A DNA stretch of 5,733 nucleotides from an uncultured Anaerolineaceae bacterium (GTDB lineage: Bacteria > Chloroflexota > Anaerolineae > Anaerolineales > Anaerolineaceae), in assembly GCA_937890875.1 (NCBI GenBank), contig CALAEB010000141.1, positions 1 to 5,733 on the forward strand. Direction: 5' to 3'. Below, piece by piece: positions 4,792 to 5,733 of this stretch. Made by a program: the position numbers and the translations under genes. How positions within the stretch are numbered: the stretch's first letter is position 1; each line of letters opens with the position of its first letter. The notes below the pieces were generated by a model. It saw only the letters and a list, made by a program, of their open reading frames with translations. It ran no database searches and was not told the DNA's origin.

Positions 4792-5733
4792 TCAGCCTTT
4801 CACCGATCCGGCCATCATGCCGCGGACGAAATAACGCTGCAACGAGAAGAAAACAATCATCGGGACAACCATCGAGATAAACGCGCCGGACGTCAGCAAA
4901 TGCCAGTCACTCCCTTTTGTTCCGACGATATTCGCGATCGTCTGTGTCACGACTTCATTATTTCCGCCGCCCAACACGACCAAGGCAACCAGGTAGTCGT
5001 TCCAGACCCATAAAAACTGGAAAATGGCAAAGGAAGCGATGGCCGGCACCGACAAAGGCAGAATCAACTGGGTGAAAATGGTGAAATTTGACGCGCCGTC
5101 AATAAAAGCCGATTCCAGAATGTCCCGTGGAATTTCACTGATGTAGTTAAACAGAAGATAGATCGCCAGCGGCAGCCCAAACCCGGTGTGGGCGATCCAG
5201 ATGCCGAGAAACGTTCCATTCAGACCCAAGCGGGAAAAATCCTGCAATACTGGCACGATCGCGATCTGCAGCGGAACGACCAGCAGCGCAACGACCATGG
5301 TAAACATAGCCTTCCGGCCCGGGAATTTCAGCCAGGAAAAGCCATAGGCCGCAAAGGCAGCAATCAGAATCGGGATAATCGTCGCCGGGATAGTCACGGC
5401 AAAAGAGTTCACGAAAGAATTACTCAAATTCGTCCCTTTGCGGGTTAACAGGCTGCCATCCTCGCCTTTATACGTGATCGCTTTTCCGGACAATACATTT
5501 TTATAGTTTTCAAGTGTCAGATCGGTCTCGAACCCGGTCCAATGTTGTTCATAAATTTTCAGCGTACGCGTTCGTTTCGCGCCATAGTATTGAACCTTAT
5601 CCCCATTGGGAAGAAAAACGCCGCTTCGCAGCGTGGTGTAATCGCCTTCAATCGTCGTCCCATCTTCAAAGTTGACCTGGATCATACCGTTAAGATCGAC
5701 GTCCGGTCCCAGTTTGATTTCGCCGGACTCCGT
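4792..5733 (-). CDS. Carbohydrate ABC transporter permease, MalG/AglG type, 5' end outside window
   Basis: Inner-membrane permease subunit of a sugar importer, expected to pair with a MalF/AglF-like permease, a binding protein and a MalK-type ATPase, none of them in the window. The frame stays open to the edge, giving 313 visible residues; the methionine at 5685 has no Shine-Dalgarno sequence and is internal. Counting from it, membrane segments lie near 95-117, 126-146, 157-179, 213-235 and 264-283. The ATPase-contact EAA loop is ESAFIDGAS at 191-199, followed by ILP at 208-210. The end RYFVRGMMAGSVKG is typical of the MalG branch. The first membrane segment must lie upstream. Before the core sits a hydrophilic, probably beta-rich stretch of at least 75 residues (for example FEDGTTIEGDYTTL), as in the longer AglG alpha-glucoside permeases. 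An alpha-glucoside substrate is inferred from this resemblance and from the adjacent treS. Confidence 0.92.
   Translation of the reverse strand, partial: TESGEIKLGPDVDLNGMIQVNFEDGTTIEGDYTTLRSGVFLPNGDKVQYYGAKRTRTLKIYEQHWTGFETDLTLENYKNVLSGKAITYKGEDGSLLTRKGTNLSNSFVNSFAVTIPATIIPILIAAFAAYGFSWLKFPGRKAMFTMVVALLVVPLQIAIVPVLQDFSRLGLNGTFLGIWIAHTGFGLPLAIYLLFNYISEIPRDILESAFIDGASNFTIFTQLILPLSVPAIASFAIFQFLWVWNDYLVALVVLGGGNNEVVTQTIANIVGTKGSDWHLLTSGAFISMVVPMIVFFSLQRYFVRGMMAGSVKG

Noticed and set aside
5683..5685. ATG as the start of the permease gene
   Set aside because: The same frame continues for 16 codons to the window edge without a stop, there is no Shine-Dalgarno sequence, and the first membrane segment of the family would be missing.
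1..5733. CRISPR array, tRNA or rRNA gene, insertion sequence, or defence cassette
   Set aside because: No spaced repeat series, cloverleaf, transposase or terminal repeats seen; all long frames are explained by five ordinary cellular genes.

Overview
The window is a stretch of ordinary bacterial chromosome with five protein genes, all on the minus strand and so transcribed from high to low coordinates. The dihydrofolate/folylpolyglutamate synthase (FolC) with an AGTKGKGS nucleotide loop and a YSLTHAKN-type N-terminus, the AglG-like sugar permease with a long hydrophilic segment before its core, and the trehalose-synthase-type GH13 enzyme together resemble free-living Chloroflexota of the Anaerolineae type. 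That assignment comes from remembered family resemblance, not a search. Nothing points to a plasmid, phage or mobile element.

Layout in transcription order. (1) 5733-4792: the C-terminal part of a MalG/AglG-type ABC sugar permease, cut by the window edge. (2) 4791-4607: an intergenic region with a direct repeat, a short palindrome and a strong intrinsic terminator. (3) 4606-2993: a complete GH13 enzyme whose signature stretches match trehalose synthase (TreS). (4) 2886-2425: a small SRPBCC/AHSA1-family protein. (5) 2424-2190: a control region with a hairpin terminator, an AT-rich inverted repeat, a good sigma-70-like promoter and a palindrome over the expected transcription start. (6) 2189-1062: a soluble GAF-HD-GYP protein, a predicted cyclic-di-GMP phosphodiesterase with all its metal ligands. 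(7) 1061-746: 316 bases with no credible gene. (8) 745-1: the N-terminal part of FolC, running out of the window.

The permease and TreS fit one theme: import of an alpha-glucoside such as maltose or trehalose, and interconversion of the two in the cytoplasm. A terminator between them suggests they are not simply one transcript. The SRPBCC, HD-GYP and FolC genes look like separate units with no obvious functional link. I see no CRISPR array, RNA gene, insertion sequence, toxin-antitoxin pair or defence system, and no convincing novel system. The points most worth a second look are the control region before the GAF-HD-GYP gene, the terminator in front of treS, and the hydrophilic insertion in the permease.
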